Shown in pieces: positions 1 to 7,293 of a stretch of DNA of 10,990 nucleotides. Where the stretch lies: positions 1 to 10,990 of the forward strand of contig JBEVMS010000120.1 of NCBI GenBank assembly GCA_040508515.1, written 5' to 3'. The DNA is from JBEVMS01 sp040508515 (GTDB lineage: Bacteria > Pseudomonadota > Gammaproteobacteria > Xanthomonadales > Rhodanobacteraceae). The notes beneath the pieces are model-generated. The model had not been told where the DNA came from. It did no database searches and was given only the letters and a program-made list of their open reading frames with translations. Made by a program: the position numbers and the translations under genes. Each line of letters starts with the position of its first letter. Position 1 is the first letter of the stretch.

Positions 1-69
1 CCCGCGTGGTCGCGCAACAACCGGATGGTCTCCAAGATAGGCGAGCACGCCTTCTACGCAGTGAACTGA
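1..69 (+). CDS. 3' end of an unrecognised gene (partial)
   Basis: Frame 1 is open from the window edge for 22 codons and stops at TGA 67-69; the encoded tail ends in EHAFYAVN. A strong intrinsic terminator starts about 33 bases after this stop, which is what makes me prefer this frame. Frame 2 closes early, at 38-40. Frame 3 runs through the terminator to 275, which is unlikely for a real gene. I do not recognise the family from so short a tail and assign no function. Confidence 0.45.
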   Translation, partial: PAWSRNNRMVSKIGEHAFYAVN

Positions 70-101
70 TTCGATCCTTACTGGTTCGGGCATCGCTCAC
101 C

Positions 102-132
102 AAAGAGGCCCTCGCAAGAGGGCCTCTTTTTT
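102..132 (+). terminator. Rho-independent terminator
   Basis: A perfect 10-bp stem (AGAGGCCCTC at 104-113 with GAGGGCCTCT at 118-127) is capped by a GCAA tetraloop of the stable GNRA type and followed by a run of T (127-132). Two A residues before the stem can extend the pairing into the T run. It ends the gene whose stop is at 67-69. It lies between that gene and the converging lipoprotein gene that ends at 174. On the minus strand the stem is followed by only three T residues, so any action in that direction should be weaker. Confidence 0.95.
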
Positions 133-173
133 ATATCATCGATGTGACATTTAGACATTTAAACGTCCAAGGA

Positions 174-650
174 TCAAAGTCGATATACCTGGTCGCCACG
201 AATCTGTACATAGTCGCCGGACCGAACCTGCGGGTCGGCTCGCTGGGTAACTGTCGCGTACTGGCCATTGTCTAGCTTGATGCCAATCTGGAAGGCAACG
301 TCTTGACCGCCGCGCTGCCCCACTCGATTGCCCACCACGCCGCCTGCGACGGCGCCACCCACGGTAGCCGCCGTTCGTCCGTCCCCCTTCCCGATCGTGC
401 TTCCCAGTACGCCGCCGGCCACCGCACCGATCACCGCACCCAAAATCCCACTGTCGCTGCGGCCATCCACATACACCTGCTGAACGCTTTGCACCACGCC
501 GCAAGTTTGACAGTTGCCGCGCGAGCTGTACTCGACACGCTGTGGCGCATAGGCCGCCGACTGTCCATAAGGCTGCGTCGCGCAGCCAGCCACGGCCGCT
601 ACCATCGCGCCCATCACCATTCCACGCGTTACCCATGCATAGCTGGACAT
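174..650 (-). CDS. Glycine-zipper 2TM-domain lipoprotein (SlyB/Rickettsia 17 kDa antigen type)
   Basis: This is a predicted envelope lipoprotein of 158 residues. The N-terminus (1-22) is a lipoprotein signal peptide ending in the lipobox VAGC, with Cys23 the likely lipidated residue. After a linker with a CxxC pair (Cys47, Cys50) comes a glycine zipper at about 68-114, with repeated GxxxG spacing, as in the Rick_17kDa_Anti / glycine-zipper 2TM families. The C-terminal 40 residues form a small beta-rich domain with an LDNGQY...VTQ...GDYV pattern like SlyB/Pcp proteins. The start is supported by a GAGGA ribosome site seven bases upstream. It lies 21 bases downstream of a second lipoprotein gene of the same architecture and is probably co-transcribed with it. 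Such proteins are linked to outer-membrane integrity and stress, but the exact function of this one is unknown. Confidence 0.85.
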   Translation of the reverse strand: MSSYAWVTRGMVMGAMVAAVAGCATQPYGQSAAYAPQRVEYSSRGNCQTCGVVQSVQQVYVDGRSDSGILGAVIGAVAGGVLGSTIGKGDGRTAATVGGAVAGGVVGNRVGQRGGQDVAFQIGIKLDNGQYATVTQRADPQVRSGDYVQIRGDQVYRL

Positions 651-671
651 GATCGAATCCTCGGGTTGGAT

Positions 672-1277
672 TTAACGTGCATCGGTTACCGCTGTCACAC
701 CTTCCTGCACTTCCAGACGATCGCCTGGATCGTGATCCATGCGCACGCTGCGAGTCACTCCGTTGTATTCGTAGCGCACGTCGTAGGCGATGATTTTCTG
801 AGTGGCGTTGTTGACCGTGGTGCACCGTTGTTCGGTCGTCTGCGTCACCTGGCCCTGCTGGCGACTCTCCTGAATTCGCTTGCCGGCGTAACCGCCACCC
901 ACCGCGCCGGCCACGGTCGCCAAGGTATTGCCCTTGCCGCCACCGATCTGATTTCCCAGCAGGCCGCCCGCCACAGCGCCAATCGCGGTGCCGGCGATCT
1001 GATGCTGATCGCGCGGCGGCGCGGTGTGCGTCACCACCTCATCGCGACAGACCCTTTTGGGGTTATTGACCGTCTCGCGGATCGGGTCGACGCTGACCAC
1101 GCGCGCAAACTTGGGCGCATCGACCGCAGGTGTCGTTGCCTGCGGCGCCGCCACTTCGGACATCGCAGCGACGCCTGTCGCGCCATCCGCCGTGGCGTCA
1201 CGGTTGCAGGCGACCAGACTGATCGCAAGCGTCGCGGCGAAGCCCACGTTTAGCGAGGTAATCACCAATCTGTTCAT
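672..1277 (-). CDS. Glycine-zipper 2TM-domain lipoprotein, longer paralog
   Basis: This is a predicted envelope lipoprotein of 201 residues. The signal peptide (1-23) ends in the lipobox LVAC, with Cys24 the lipidation site. Residues 25-60 are an Ala/Thr/Pro-rich linker. A glycine zipper fills about 95-134 (AIGAVAGGLLGNQIGGG and a second GAVGGGYAG hairpin half). The domain is bracketed by two cysteines, Cys77 (RVCRDE) and Cys152 (EQRCTTV), which could form a disulfide. The C-terminus (165-195: YDVRYEYNG, then MDHDPGDRLEV) resembles the end of the neighbouring 158-residue protein, so the two look like tandem paralogs. The start has a strong AGAGGAGAG ribosome site a few bases upstream. It is the first gene of the minus-strand pair. 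Function is not established; an envelope or stress role is inferred from the family. Confidence 0.85.
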   Translation of the reverse strand: MNRLVITSLNVGFAATLAISLVACNRDATADGATGVAAMSEVAAPQATTPAVDAPKFARVVSVDPIRETVNNPKRVCRDEVVTHTAPPRDQHQIAGTAIGAVAGGLLGNQIGGGKGNTLATVAGAVGGGYAGKRIQESRQQGQVTQTTEQRCTTVNNATQKIIAYDVRYEYNGVTRSVRMDHDPGDRLEVQEGVTAVTDAR

Positions 1278-1306
1278 GTCGCTCTCCTCTGTGGATACTT
1301 GATCTG

Positions 1307-1354
1307 TCGCGGGACGCGAATCGATCGCAAGTTTTTGCAGTCAATCGCTATTGA
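1307..1354. promoter_or_regulatory. Divergent intergenic region with short dyads
   Basis: The 208 bases between the minus-strand lipoprotein pair and the plus-strand TatD-family gene hold no credible gene and must carry promoters for both directions. Three short inverted repeats can be seen: TCGCG-3 nt-CGCGA (1307-1319), GCGA-5 nt-TCGC (1316-1328) and TCAAT-CGCT-ATTGA (1341-1354). On the minus strand TTGACT is a possible -35 box, but I find no convincing -10 box at the usual spacing. The dyads may be operator sites or chance. Confidence 0.25.
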
Positions 1355-1417
1355 ACACCCAGCAAACTGAACAAGCGGCCGTTAATTCGCGCCCATTAAA
1401 ATTACGACGCGCGGTGG

Positions 1418-1445
1418 TTAAGGCATGCGCGTGGTTTTGTATAGG
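1418..1445 (+). promoter_or_regulatory. Weak candidate sigma-70 promoter for the TatD-family gene
   Basis: TTAAGG (1418-1423), 16 bases and TATAGG (1440-1445) make a poor-to-moderate -35/-10 pair. It would start transcription about 30-35 bases before the chosen start codon at 1486. It is one reason for not using the longer reading frame that opens at 1351. This is inference from consensus matching only. Confidence 0.25.
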
Positions 1446-1485
1446 CCGCGTGACGATTCGCCACTTCATTCACCGAGCACTTTTG

Positions 1486-2265
1486 ATGCATCCCCTTGCC
1501 GATAGCCATGTGCACCTCGATGACCAAAGTTTCGACGCCGATCGGCTCGACGTTATCGCGCGCTCGCGCGCTGCAGGCGTCAGCACGCAAATCATTCCCG
1601 CCGTCACCGCGGCAAGCTGGGCGCCAATCGCGATGCTTTGCACCAAGCACGCCGACTTGCATCCGGCATATGGCTTGCATCCGATGTTTCTCGCCCAGCA
1701 TCAACCGTCCCAGATTGATGCATTACAGCGCTGGTTGACCGACCACCGTGCCGTCGCGATCGGTGAAATCGGCCTGGACTATTTCGTGGATGGCCTGGAC
1801 CGGCAACTGCAGCAGAATTATTTCATTCGCCAGCTTGAATTGGCGCGCGAGTTTGAGACTCCGGTCATCGTGCACGCGCGGCGCGCGCTGGAAGATGTCA
1901 TCTTGAATCTACGCAAGATCGGTGGGCTGCGCGGCGTCGTACACAGTTTTTCCGGCAGCGAAGAGCAAGCCCGGCAACTGTGGAAGCTCGGTTTCCACAT
2001 AGGCATCGGCGGCCCGGTGACTTACCCGCGTGCGCAGCGATTGCGGCGCATGGTGGCCGACATGCCGATTGAGTACCTTCTGCTTGAAACCGATGCTCCC
2101 GATCAACCCGACGCAAACCACCGCGGGATGCGAAACGAGCCTGCGCGTTTGCCCGAGATCCTGCAGTGCATCGCCGAGCTTCGCCAGGAAAATCCCGCGA
2201 CCATTGCCAGCATCACCAGCTCCAACACCCGTCGATTGTTTGGACTGGCTCAGGTAACGCCATAA
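1486..2265 (+). CDS. TatD-family metal-dependent hydrolase, YjjV-like
   Basis: This is a cytoplasmic TIM-barrel hydrolase of the TatD (amidohydrolase-like) family. Characterised relatives are divalent-metal 3'-5' exonucleases or deoxyribonucleases. The metal-ligand set of the family is complete: HVH at residues 8-10, Glu94 in GEIGLDY, His130 in VIVHARR, His153 in VVHSFSGS and Asp203 in LLLETDAPD. The GPVTYPRA stretch and LLLETDAPDQP match E. coli YjjV better than TatD or YcfH, and the 259-residue length equals that of YjjV. The frame is open back to 1351. The extra 45 residues contain no family sequence and would precede the barrel's first strand, so I start at ATG 1486, although its ribosome site is poor. 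It is probably a single-gene unit, since the MarR-type gene begins 66 bases later with its own candidate operator. The substrate is not predictable. Confidence 0.85.
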   Translation: MHPLADSHVHLDDQSFDADRLDVIARSRAAGVSTQIIPAVTAASWAPIAMLCTKHADLHPAYGLHPMFLAQHQPSQIDALQRWLTDHRAVAIGEIGLDYFVDGLDRQLQQNYFIRQLELAREFETPVIVHARRALEDVILNLRKIGGLRGVVHSFSGSEEQARQLWKLGFHIGIGGPVTYPRAQRLRRMVADMPIEYLLLETDAPDQPDANHRGMRNEPARLPEILQCIAELRQENPATIASITSSNTRRLFGLAQVTP

Positions 2266-2301
2266 GCTCATCTTGCAGGCAGTCAACATCCAATGCTAAG
2301 T

Positions 2302-2319
2302 TAATTCATTAGTGAACTA
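2302..2319. promoter_or_regulatory. Candidate MarR-type operator before emrR
   Basis: The AT-rich 18-base element TAATTCATTAGTGAACTA agrees with its own reverse complement at 14 of 18 positions. It also contains a shorter dyad, TAGT-GA-ACTA (2310-2319). It ends 12 bases before the emrR start codon. MarR-family repressors bind 16-20 base imperfect palindromes at their own promoters, so this is the natural autoregulatory site for the whole emrRCAB operon. A possible but weak promoter (TTGCAG 2273-2278, 18 bases, TAAGTT 2297-2302) would overlap it. Binding is inferred. Confidence 0.45.
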
Positions 2320-2331
2320 TGCATTGATGAA

Positions 2332-2853
2332 ATGGCCAAGCTTAAGCGTTGCATCGAGCTGATTGACGAAGGCGTTCAGCGCGTGCGCGAAAGCGTCATT
2401 GACCTGCCATCGCGTGAAGCCACGCTGGCGCGAATGCTGCTGCTCAGTGGCGATGGCGTGCGCCACTCGTTGGAACAAAGTCTCAAACCAAATCGCCTGA
2501 ACGACAGCGAATTCCAGACTTTGATGATTCTGTATAGCAGTCCGGACGGCTTTTCGACACCGAGTGAATTGTGCGACTACACCTCGCAAGGCGCTACCAA
2601 CATGACACGCATCACCCATACGCTGGTCAAGCGGGGACTGATCACGCGTCAGCCCAGTCATGAAGATCGCCGACGTGTGCAGTTGCAGATCACAGCCAGC
2701 GGGCGCCGACTGGTGCGCAAGATGCTGCCGCCTCTGTTTCCCAATCTGGCACTGATGTTCTCCGGCTTCAGCGACAACGACAAACGCACGCTGGATCGTC
2801 TGCTGCGCCGGCTGGCCGGCAATCTCGATCAACGGGACACGCCGACATCATGA
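2332..2853 (+). CDS. emrR: MarR-family transcriptional repressor, EmrR/MprA type
   Basis: This is a cytoplasmic winged-helix repressor of 173 residues, predicted to dimerise, bind the operon's operator and release DNA when a hydrophobic drug or uncoupler binds. N-terminal dimerisation helices occupy about 1-50. The helix-turn-helix spans about 75-105 (PSELCDYTSQGATNMTRI), followed by the MarR wing with the hallmark DRRRVQLQIT at 112-121. A C-terminal dimerisation helix pair closes the protein. The sequence follows E. coli EmrR along most of its length: ATLARMLLL, TNMTRI and the wing followed by ASG and LPP. It is the first gene of the emrRCAB operon and overlaps emrC by 4 bases (ATGA), so the repressor and pump would be co-expressed. 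The Shine-Dalgarno sequence is weak, and no other in-frame start nearby is better. Confidence 0.9.
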   Translation: MAKLKRCIELIDEGVQRVRESVIDLPSREATLARMLLLSGDGVRHSLEQSLKPNRLNDSEFQTLMILYSSPDGFSTPSELCDYTSQGATNMTRITHTLVKRGLITRQPSHEDRRRVQLQITASGRRLVRKMLPPLFPNLALMFSGFSDNDKRTLDRLLRRLAGNLDQRDTPTS

Positions 2854-4388
2854 CTACCGCGCATTCGCTATCCATCCGCGTAGGACGGCCGTTCCTGACA
2901 ACCATGATGATCCTCGCCTTGGCGGCTTGCGCGAAGGTGCCGGAAAAACTTCCCCCACCAACGCTGCGCGACGACGTGCCCTTGGCCGGGATCGACGTGC
3001 CTACCCGCGCCGGTTGGCCGGCCAGCGATTGGTGGCGCGACTACCGCGATCCCCAGTTAGACCGATTGATTGCGCTCGCCATGGCCGGCTCGCCCGATCT
3101 GGCGCAGGCCCGCAGTCGCGCGCAAAGCGCCGAGCAGTCAGTGCGTCTGGCCGCGGCGCAAGCGGGCTTGAGCATCAACGGCAACGCTCAGGTGACCCGT
3201 CAGCGGCTCAGCGAGTACGGCATGATCCCACCTCGCTTCCTCGGCTTCACCTGGTACAACCAGGCCGATCTTGGCGTGCAGTTCCAATACGATTTCGACT
3301 GGTGGGGCAAGAAGCGCGCTGCGATCGAGGGCGCCCTGGACCAAGCGCACGCGGCCACCGCGCAACGCAGCGAGGCCGCACTGACCATCCAGAATGCGGT
3401 GGCCGACACCTACTTCGGTTGGCAGGCGGATCAAGCGCGAGTGGCGCTGGCCGCCGAGGCCGTCGCCACGCAGCAGCAACTGGGCCGCATCGCGCAGTTG
3501 CGTGTGACCCAAGGCGTCGATCTGACCGATACCGTGCAGCAGGCCAAGGCGCAACTGGCAGCCGCCGAACAGATGCAAGTGGCAGTGCAAAGCTCGGCGC
3601 AGATACGCAAAGTCGCCCTGGCCGCGCTGCTCGGGATCGCGCCCGCCGAGCTGCCGCCATTGACGCCACGCCCGCTGCCGGACGTGAGCGGCGGCCTGCC
3701 CGAAAACGCACGGCTGGACTTGATGGCTCGGCGCCCGGACATCGTCGCCAGCCGCTGGCAGGTGGAAGCGGCCTTGCGCCAGACCGACATGGCGCGCGCG
3801 CAGTTCCTGCCAGACATCAGCATCGCGGCGATGGTTGGTCTGTCCAGCATCAACCAGGGGTCGCCCTCGTTCGGCGGACTGATCCCTGGCGGCGGCCAAA
3901 GCGGCAGCCTGGCCAATGTATTCAGCCGTGGCGCGCGCGTGATGTCGCTGACGCCTGCGCTGCATCTGCCGATTTTTGAAGGTGGCCAGTTGGAGGCCAA
4001 TTACGGAATCAGCCGCACCCAACTCGAGGCGGCGATCGCGCAATACAACAGCACGGTAATCGCCGCCGCACGCGAGGTTTCCACGCAAGCACTCGGCGCC
4101 GAGCAGTTGGCGCAGCGGCGCGCGCAGCAAGCCACTCAACTGGATGCCAATCGGCGCCTGCTCGCTACCGCACAGGCGCGCGCGCGCCAAGGCGTGCGCG
4201 ATGCGCGTGAAGGCCTGGCCGCGCAAGCACAGTTGCTGCAACTGCAAGACAGCGCGGTGAGCCTGCAAGCACAGGCGCTATCTACAGATCTGGCGCTGAT
4301 CAAGGCGCTGGGCGGCGGCTATCGTGCCGATGCCAACATCCCACCATCCAACCCTTCGCATGCCAGTACCACCGGAGAGACCCGATGA
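2850..4388 (+). CDS. emrC: Outer-membrane efflux channel lipoprotein (NodT/OprM family) of an Emr-type pump
   Basis: This is a TolC-like outer-membrane factor of 512 residues that would form the trimeric exit duct of the tripartite pump. The signal peptide ends in the lipobox LAAC, with Cys27 the lipidation site, as in NodT-family channels. The mature N-terminus has the family pattern of a short Pro-rich stretch, then WWRDYRDPQLDRLI at about 62-75. Two repeated outer-membrane efflux protein (OEP) domains follow (about 65-265 and 290-485). They consist of long Ala/Gln-rich coiled-coil helices and beta segments, with LMARRPDIVASRWQVEAA at about 291-308. The gene starts inside the last codons of emrR and overlaps the adaptor gene by 4 bases (ATGA), implying translational coupling. 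The order matches the emrRCAB operon of Stenotrophomonas maltophilia, whose channel gene is called emrC. The symbol rests on that context. Confidence 0.88.
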   Translation: MTTAHSLSIRVGRPFLTTMMILALAACAKVPEKLPPPTLRDDVPLAGIDVPTRAGWPASDWWRDYRDPQLDRLIALAMAGSPDLAQARSRAQSAEQSVRLAAAQAGLSINGNAQVTRQRLSEYGMIPPRFLGFTWYNQADLGVQFQYDFDWWGKKRAAIEGALDQAHAATAQRSEAALTIQNAVADTYFGWQADQARVALAAEAVATQQQLGRIAQLRVTQGVDLTDTVQQAKAQLAAAEQMQVAVQSSAQIRKVALAALLGIAPAELPPLTPRPLPDVSGGLPENARLDLMARRPDIVASRWQVEAALRQTDMARAQFLPDISIAAMVGLSSINQGSPSFGGLIPGGGQSGSLANVFSRGARVMSLTPALHLPIFEGGQLEANYGISRTQLEAAIAQYNSTVIAAAREVSTQALGAEQLAQRRAQQATQLDANRRLLATAQARARQGVRDAREGLAAQAQLLQLQDSAVSLQAQALSTDLALIKALGGGYRADANIPPSNPSHASTTGETR

Positions 4389-5605
4389 GCGCCACTGTGT
4401 CCAATCCGCCGCCGGACACCAAGGAAAGCGGGCTGGCCGCCAAGAATCCACGCAAACGGCGCAAGACGCTGCTTATCCTGCTGCTGGTCTTCATCATCGC
4501 CGGTGCGATCTGGCTGGCGTTGTGGGTGTTGGTATTCTCGCGCCGCGAGGTCACCGATAACGCCTACGTGGGTGGCAACCAGGTGGCGATTTCCACCCAG
4601 GTGCCCGGCACCGTGGTGGAAATTCTGGCGGACGACACCCAGCACGTCGAAGCCGGCCAAGTGCTGGTACGGCTCGATCCCACCGATGCCCAGGTGCGCT
4701 TGGCACAGGCGCACGGCGCATTGGCCCAGGCGGTGCGTCAAGTACGCCAGCAAGCCGATTCGGCGAGCGGCGCCGATGCGGCGGTCGTCGCGCGGCAGAT
4801 CGATCTGCGCAAGGCGCAAGCCGACTTGCAGCGTCGGCTACCGTTGATCTCGGCCCAGGCCGAAGCGCCTGAAACGGTGCAGCATCTGCGCGACGCGGTG
4901 GCACAGGCGCGCGCCGCGTTGACCAGCGCGCAGGCACAGGCGTCCGCCTCGCGCGCCGCGGTCGAAGGCATCGACATCGGCGACAACCCCGCCGTACTGC
5001 AGGCCCGCGCCAATTTTCGCGCCGCCTGGATCGCCGCCCAGCGCAACGCCATCTACGCCCCCGTATCCGGTTACGTGGCGCAACGCAGCGTGCAACTGGG
5101 CAACAGCGTGCAGCCGGGCCAGCAGTTGATGACCGTGCTGCCGCTGCGCCATCTTTGGGTCGATGCCAATTTCAAGGAAAGCCAACTGCGCCATATCCGC
5201 ATCGGCCAACCGGCGACGATCGAATCGGATCTCTACGGCGGCGGCGTGGCATACCACGGCAAGGTAATCGGCCTGGGCGCTGGCACCGGCAGCGTGTTCT
5301 CGCTGCTACCGGCGCAGAACGCCACCGGCAACTGGATCAAGGTAGTCCAGCGCGTGCCGGTGCGAATCGCGCTGGATGATCAGGAACTGACCCAACATCC
5401 GCTTCGGATCGGCCTGTCCACCGATGTCACCATCGACATCAGTGACGACCGCGGCGCGGTGCTGCCGGCGCAACAAACGCAACCGCCGGTGGCGCAAACC
5501 GAGGTCTACCAGCGTATGGCCAGCCAGGCCGATGCCGAAGCCGATCAGGTGATCCAGGCCAACCTTGGCGAAGCGGCCCGCGCCAACCGCGCGCAACCGA
5601 ACTAA
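4385..5605 (+). CDS. emrA: Periplasmic adaptor (membrane fusion protein) EmrA
   Basis: This HlyD/EmrA-type adaptor of 406 residues would link the inner-membrane MFS pump to the outer-membrane channel. A basic cytoplasmic tail (1-28, with RKRRK at 23-27) precedes one transmembrane helix (about 28-51). The DNAYV motif (58-62) and the first biotinyl/lipoyl-like half (about 63-100) follow, then an Ala/Gln-rich alpha-helical hairpin (about 100-205), the second lipoyl half (IYAPVSGYV at about 223-231) and a beta-barrel region (VDANFKESQL, GQPATIESD). The C-terminal tail is Gln/Ala-rich and likely disordered. The start overlaps the stop of the channel gene in an ATGA and has a GGAGA ribosome site. 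The hydrophilic tail plus single helix is the EmrA topology, which pairs with MFS pumps rather than the lipid-anchored RND adaptors. Confidence 0.93.
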   Translation: MSATVSNPPPDTKESGLAAKNPRKRRKTLLILLLVFIIAGAIWLALWVLVFSRREVTDNAYVGGNQVAISTQVPGTVVEILADDTQHVEAGQVLVRLDPTDAQVRLAQAHGALAQAVRQVRQQADSASGADAAVVARQIDLRKAQADLQRRLPLISAQAEAPETVQHLRDAVAQARAALTSAQAQASASRAAVEGIDIGDNPAVLQARANFRAAWIAAQRNAIYAPVSGYVAQRSVQLGNSVQPGQQLMTVLPLRHLWVDANFKESQLRHIRIGQPATIESDLYGGGVAYHGKVIGLGAGTGSVFSLLPAQNATGNWIKVVQRVPVRIALDDQELTQHPLRIGLSTDVTIDISDDRGAVLPAQQTQPPVAQTEVYQRMASQADAEADQVIQANLGEAARANRAQPN

Positions 5606-5617
5606 AAGGCCCTCCCC

Positions 5618-7192
5618 ATGGCCGCCATTTCCACCGACAACGCGCCGTCAGATGCCGCCCCTTTGAAGCCGTTGCAAGGCGGCATGCTGGCCTTGATGAC
5701 CGTCGCCGTCGCGTTCAGCACCTTCATGGAAGTGCTGGACATGACCATCGTCAACGTCGCCGTGCCGCATATCGCCGGCAGCCTGGCGGTAAGCCCGAGC
5801 GAGGGCACCTGGGCGATCAGCTCCTACTCGATGGCCAGCGCGATCATGCAGCCATTGACGGGCTGGATCGCCAAGCGCTTCGGCGAAGTACGCACCTTCG
5901 TGGTATCGGTCAGCCTGTTCGTGGTGTTTTCGATGCTGTGCGGATTGGCTACCAGCATGCCGATGCTGGTGGTCGCGCGCCTGCTGCAAGGCGCCGGCTC
6001 CGGTCCGATGGTGGCGCTGGCGCTCTCGCTCTTGCTAGCCAACTACCCCAAGAGCAAGCAGGGCATGGCGCTGGCGTTATGGGCGATGACGGTGGTGATC
6101 GCCCCCGTGCTCGGCCCCATCCTGGGCGGCTGGATTACCGATAATTTCTCCTGGCCGTGGATTTTCTACATCAATCTTCCAGTCGGCATCGGCGCGGCGT
6201 TGGTCACCTGGTTCTTGTTGCGCAAACGCGAATCAAAAACAGTGCAGGCACCCATCGATACGGTTGGCCTGGTCTTGCTGGTGTTGGGCATCGGCAGCAT
6301 GCAGTTCATGCTGGACAACGGCAACGACAACGACTGGTTCGCCTCGCCGCTGATTCTCACGCTGGGCCTGGTCGCCTTGATTTGCCTGAGCTTTCTTGTC
6401 GTCTGGGAGCTGCACGCCAAACATCCGGTGATCGACCTCGGCCTGTTCAAGCAGCGCAACTTCACCATCGGCGTGATCGCCATGTCGCTAGGCATGCTGG
6501 CGTTCTTCGCCATCAACGTGGTTTCGCCGTTGTGGCTACAGACCACGTTGGGCTACACCGCCAGTTGGTCGGGGCTGACCAGCGCCTGGGTCGGCGTGCT
6601 GGCTTTTTTGCTCTCACCAATCGTCGGCGCGATGCTGGGCAAGGCGCATTTCGATCTGCGCGCCTTGATCACCTTCGCCTTCGTGGTGATGGCCGGATGT
6701 TCGTGGTGGCTGTCCAGTTTCAACGCCAACTCGCCCTATGCCGCGATGGTCTGGCCACGGCTGGTACTGGGCATCGGCATTCCGTTTTTCTTCATTCCAC
6801 TCAACCAGGTCTACCTATCAGGATTGCCGGCCGAGCAAGTCGCCAGCGCTTCGGGACTGGCCAATTTTTTCCGCACGCTGGGTTCGAGCGTTTCCACCGC
6901 GGCCACTGTAACGCTGTGGCAGCATCGCACCGATTTCCACCACGCCGCGCTGACCGAGTATGTGAATCCGGCGGCACCGGCCACCGCGCAATACCTGCAG
7001 CAACTCCATCAGCTCGGCCTGTCGGGCCGAGGCGGCCTCCAACTGATGGACCAACTGCTGAGTCGCGAGGCCGCCACGCTGGCAGTCAATGATGTGTTCT
7101 GGTTGTGCGCCGTCATTTTCGTGCTGCTGATTCCGCTCCTATGGCTCGCCAGGCCGCCCTTCGGCAGTGCTGGCGGCGCGGTAGGTCATTGA
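5618..7192 (+). CDS. emrB: MFS multidrug exporter EmrB (DHA2 family, 14 transmembrane helices)
   Basis: This is an inner-membrane proton/drug antiporter of 524 residues, the energised component of the tripartite pump. Family motifs are in order: the DHA2 motif LDMTIVNVAVP (40-50), motif A in the first cytoplasmic loop (GWIAKRFGEVR, 82-92), motif B (RLLQGAGSGP, 121-130) and the antiporter motif C plus its tail at about 162-190 (APVLGPILGG, then the W-W-F-N-P-G pattern). The hydrophobicity pattern and length fit 14 helices. The gene begins 12 bases after the emrA stop, with an AAGG ribosome site, and is the last gene of the operon. Known EmrAB substrates are hydrophobic compounds such as CCCP, nalidixic acid and fatty-acid-like toxins. 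The substrate here cannot be read from the sequence. Confidence 0.94.
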   Translation: MAAISTDNAPSDAAPLKPLQGGMLALMTVAVAFSTFMEVLDMTIVNVAVPHIAGSLAVSPSEGTWAISSYSMASAIMQPLTGWIAKRFGEVRTFVVSVSLFVVFSMLCGLATSMPMLVVARLLQGAGSGPMVALALSLLLANYPKSKQGMALALWAMTVVIAPVLGPILGGWITDNFSWPWIFYINLPVGIGAALVTWFLLRKRESKTVQAPIDTVGLVLLVLGIGSMQFMLDNGNDNDWFASPLILTLGLVALICLSFLVVWELHAKHPVIDLGLFKQRNFTIGVIAMSLGMLAFFAINVVSPLWLQTTLGYTASWSGLTSAWVGVLAFLLSPIVGAMLGKAHFDLRALITFAFVVMAGCSWWLSSFNANSPYAAMVWPRLVLGIGIPFFFIPLNQVYLSGLPAEQVASASGLANFFRTLGSSVSTAATVTLWQHRTDFHHAALTEYVNPAAPATAQYLQQLHQLGLSGRGGLQLMDQLLSREAATLAVNDVFWLCAVIFVLLIPLLWLARPPFGSAGGAVGH

Positions 7193-7216
7193 GTCACAAG
7201 GCTTGGCGACGAAGAA

Positions 7217-7248
7217 TGCTGCAGAAGTGAGGTGCAGCAAAAATTTTC
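7217..7248. promoter_or_regulatory. Inverted repeat with A/T core between emrB and phaR
   Basis: TGCTGCA (7217-7223) and TGCAGCA (7233-7239) form a perfect 7-bp inverted repeat around nine bases and are followed by AAAATTTT. As a terminator for emrB it is poor, because A residues rather than a T run follow the stem. As an operator it is more interesting. The CTGC...GCAG arms recall the TGC-rich sites reported for PhaR proteins, and the site lies about 55-75 bases before phaR, which is autoregulated in other bacteria. Either reading is inference. Confidence 0.3.
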
Positions 7249-7293
7249 CCAAATGACTGGTGCGCCGCAATACCTTCTGCTAGTTTGTGGCGC

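Noticed and set aside
303..1253. 316-codon open frame on the plus strand across both lipoprotein genes
   Set aside because: It spans two genes and their gap in antisense, is rich in His/Arg/Ala and lacks a domain. The minus-strand genes have signal peptides, lipoboxes and good ribosome sites.
1278..1350. RpoE-type (sigma-24) promoter for the glycine-zipper lipoprotein genes
   Set aside because: An AACTT element is present on the minus strand, but no matching -10 element occurs at 16-17 bases, so the call is not supported.
1351..1485. N-terminal extension of the TatD-family protein
   Set aside because: It would start at TTG and add 45 residues with no family counterpart before the HVH metal motif. 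The chosen start gives the usual family length.
3138..4268. 376-codon open frame on the minus strand opposite emrC
   Set aside because: It is an antisense shadow typical of GC-rich DNA. Its product is low-complexity Arg/Gln/Leu/Ala sequence with no domain, while the plus strand encodes a complete recognised channel protein.
6157..7092. 311-codon open frame within emrB in another frame
   Set aside because: It is a shadow frame. The emrB frame has conserved MFS motifs and transmembrane pattern throughout.
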